Assembly (NCBI GenBank): GCA_019308145.1
Contig: JAFDIG010000017.1
Span: 1 to 15,588, forward strand
Source of the DNA: Deltaproteobacteria bacterium
GTDB taxonomy: Bacteria > Desulfobacterota > JAFDIG01
Length of the DNA stretch: 15,588 nucleotides
Direction: 5' to 3'
Each line of letters begins with the position of its first letter. Positions within the stretch are counted from its first letter, which is position 1. Of the stretch, positions 14,932 to 15,588 are shown one piece after another. A program made the position numbers and the translations under genes. Under the pieces are notes generated by a model, which made no database searches, was not told where the DNA came from, and saw nothing but the letters and a program-made list of their open reading frames with translations.

Positions 14932-15588
14932 AAGGTCTTTGTTTGGTCTATCAGCGGTGAAAATTGGAAAGATGATTAAGGATAGAGAAGTTTCTCCTGT
15001 TGAAGTGGTCAACACATTTCTTGAGAGGATCTATTCTTATGATAATAAGATTAATTCATTTATACGAGTAATGGAAGGATCAGCTCTCTCCGCGGCAAAA
15101 AAGGCGGAAGATGAAATTATTAATGGTCATTGGCGTAGTCCATTACATGGTGTTCCTTTTGCTGCTAAAGATATTATTGATAAAAAAGGAGTCCCAACAA
15201 CAGCTGGTAGTAAAATTTTGAATGATTATATTCCTACTGAAGATGCATATATAATAAAAAAGCTTAAAGATGCTGGAGCAATCCTTGTTGGTAAACTAAG
15301 CTTGCATGAGTTTGCTTTTGGTATCACAAGTCGAAATCCTCATTATGGCCCAACTCTCAACCCATGGGATCTCACAAAGATGTGTGGTGGATCAAGCAGT
15401 GGTTCAGCTGCTGCTTTATCCGCAGGTTTTGTTCCTCTAACCCTTGGAACTGATACTGGTGGTTCTATACGAATTCCAAGCGCTCTTTGCGGTACTATTG
15501 GCTTGAAACCAACTTATGGTCTTGTAAGTCTTAAAGGAATTTTGCCCTTGGCATGGTCACTTGATCATGTTGGTCCAATGTCCATGCA
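14924..15588 (+). CDS. Amidase-signature family hydrolase, truncated by window end
   Basis: The first 221 codons of an amidase-signature enzyme are present; the C-terminus lies beyond the window. The Ser-cisSer-Lys triad is complete: Lys82 (GVPFAAKD), Ser157 in GGSSSGSAAA (155-164) and nucleophile Ser181 in GTDTGGSIRIPSA. The spacings of 75 and 24 residues equal those in known members such as FAAH. The relatives are GatA, AtzE and various amide or urea-derivative hydrolases. ATG 14924 has GAGGT 8 nt upstream and overlaps the small protein gene by 8 bp. The Liv-type transporter just upstream suggests that it releases ammonia from an imported amide. A GatA role is less likely, because no GatB is in view and the gene sits in a transport operon. 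Confidence 0.92.
   Translation, partial: MNRRSLFGLSAVKIGKMIKDREVSPVEVVNTFLERIYSYDNKINSFIRVMEGSALSAAKKAEDEIINGHWRSPLHGVPFAAKDIIDKKGVPTTAGSKILNDYIPTEDAYIIKKLKDAGAILVGKLSLHEFAFGITSRNPHYGPTLNPWDLTKMCGGSSSGSAAALSAGFVPLTLGTDTGGSIRIPSALCGTIGLKPTYGLVSLKGILPLAWSLDHVGPMSM

Overview
The window is AT-rich DNA, with intergenic stretches made almost entirely of A and T. It comes from a Gram-negative bacterium: it carries a core-lipopolysaccharide (LPS) glycosyltransferase operon and LPS-kinase domains, plus a periplasmic-binding-protein ABC transporter. The mix of a GT9 heptosyltransferase, a WaaE-like GT2, a PAS/AAA+ sigma-54 activator and an IclR regulator would suit a low-GC Desulfobacterota-type organism. 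That placement is inference, and no marker gene here settles it.

Region 1 (1-6790) is a tightly packed plus-strand LPS operon that starts before the window. It holds the C-terminus of an HldE/RfaE2-like nucleotidyltransferase, a GT9 heptosyltransferase, two GT2 enzymes (the second WaaE-like), two GT4/GT1-type enzymes, and a 528-residue protein with two successive kinase-like catalytic cores of the Kdo/WaaP LPS-kinase type. From 2202 on every gene overlaps the next by 4-23 bp, which implies translational coupling. A weak A/T-only hairpin with a T tract (6752-6790) may end the operon against the convergent iclR gene.

Region 2 (6827-10176) is regulatory. It has an IclR-family regulator on the minus strand, a 502-bp AT-rich divergent spacer with candidate sigma-70 promoters for both flanking genes, an exact 19-bp direct repeat and a perfect 11-bp inverted repeat, and then a sigma-54 enhancer-binding protein (two N-terminal PAS-like regions, AAA+ with intact GAFTGA, TyrR/Fis-like HTH). 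The 307-bp gap after it holds a textbook -24/-12 promoter and, upstream of that, two related 7-4-7 inverted repeats 89 bp apart. These look like the activator's own binding sites.

Region 3 (10177 to the end) is a plus-strand operon: a Leu/Ile/Val-type periplasmic binding protein, then livH, livM, livG, livF, a 63-residue protein resembling AtzG/GatC-like amidase partners, and an amidase-signature enzyme cut by the window end. The inferred system is a dedicated, sigma-54-switched uptake and hydrolysis module for an amide or amino-acid-like nitrogen compound. The activator next door would sense a ligand through its PAS domains, and IclR may add a second layer of control. The substrate cannot be read from the sequence. 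The LivH start is placed at GTG 11457, not at an upstream ATG inside a hairpin.
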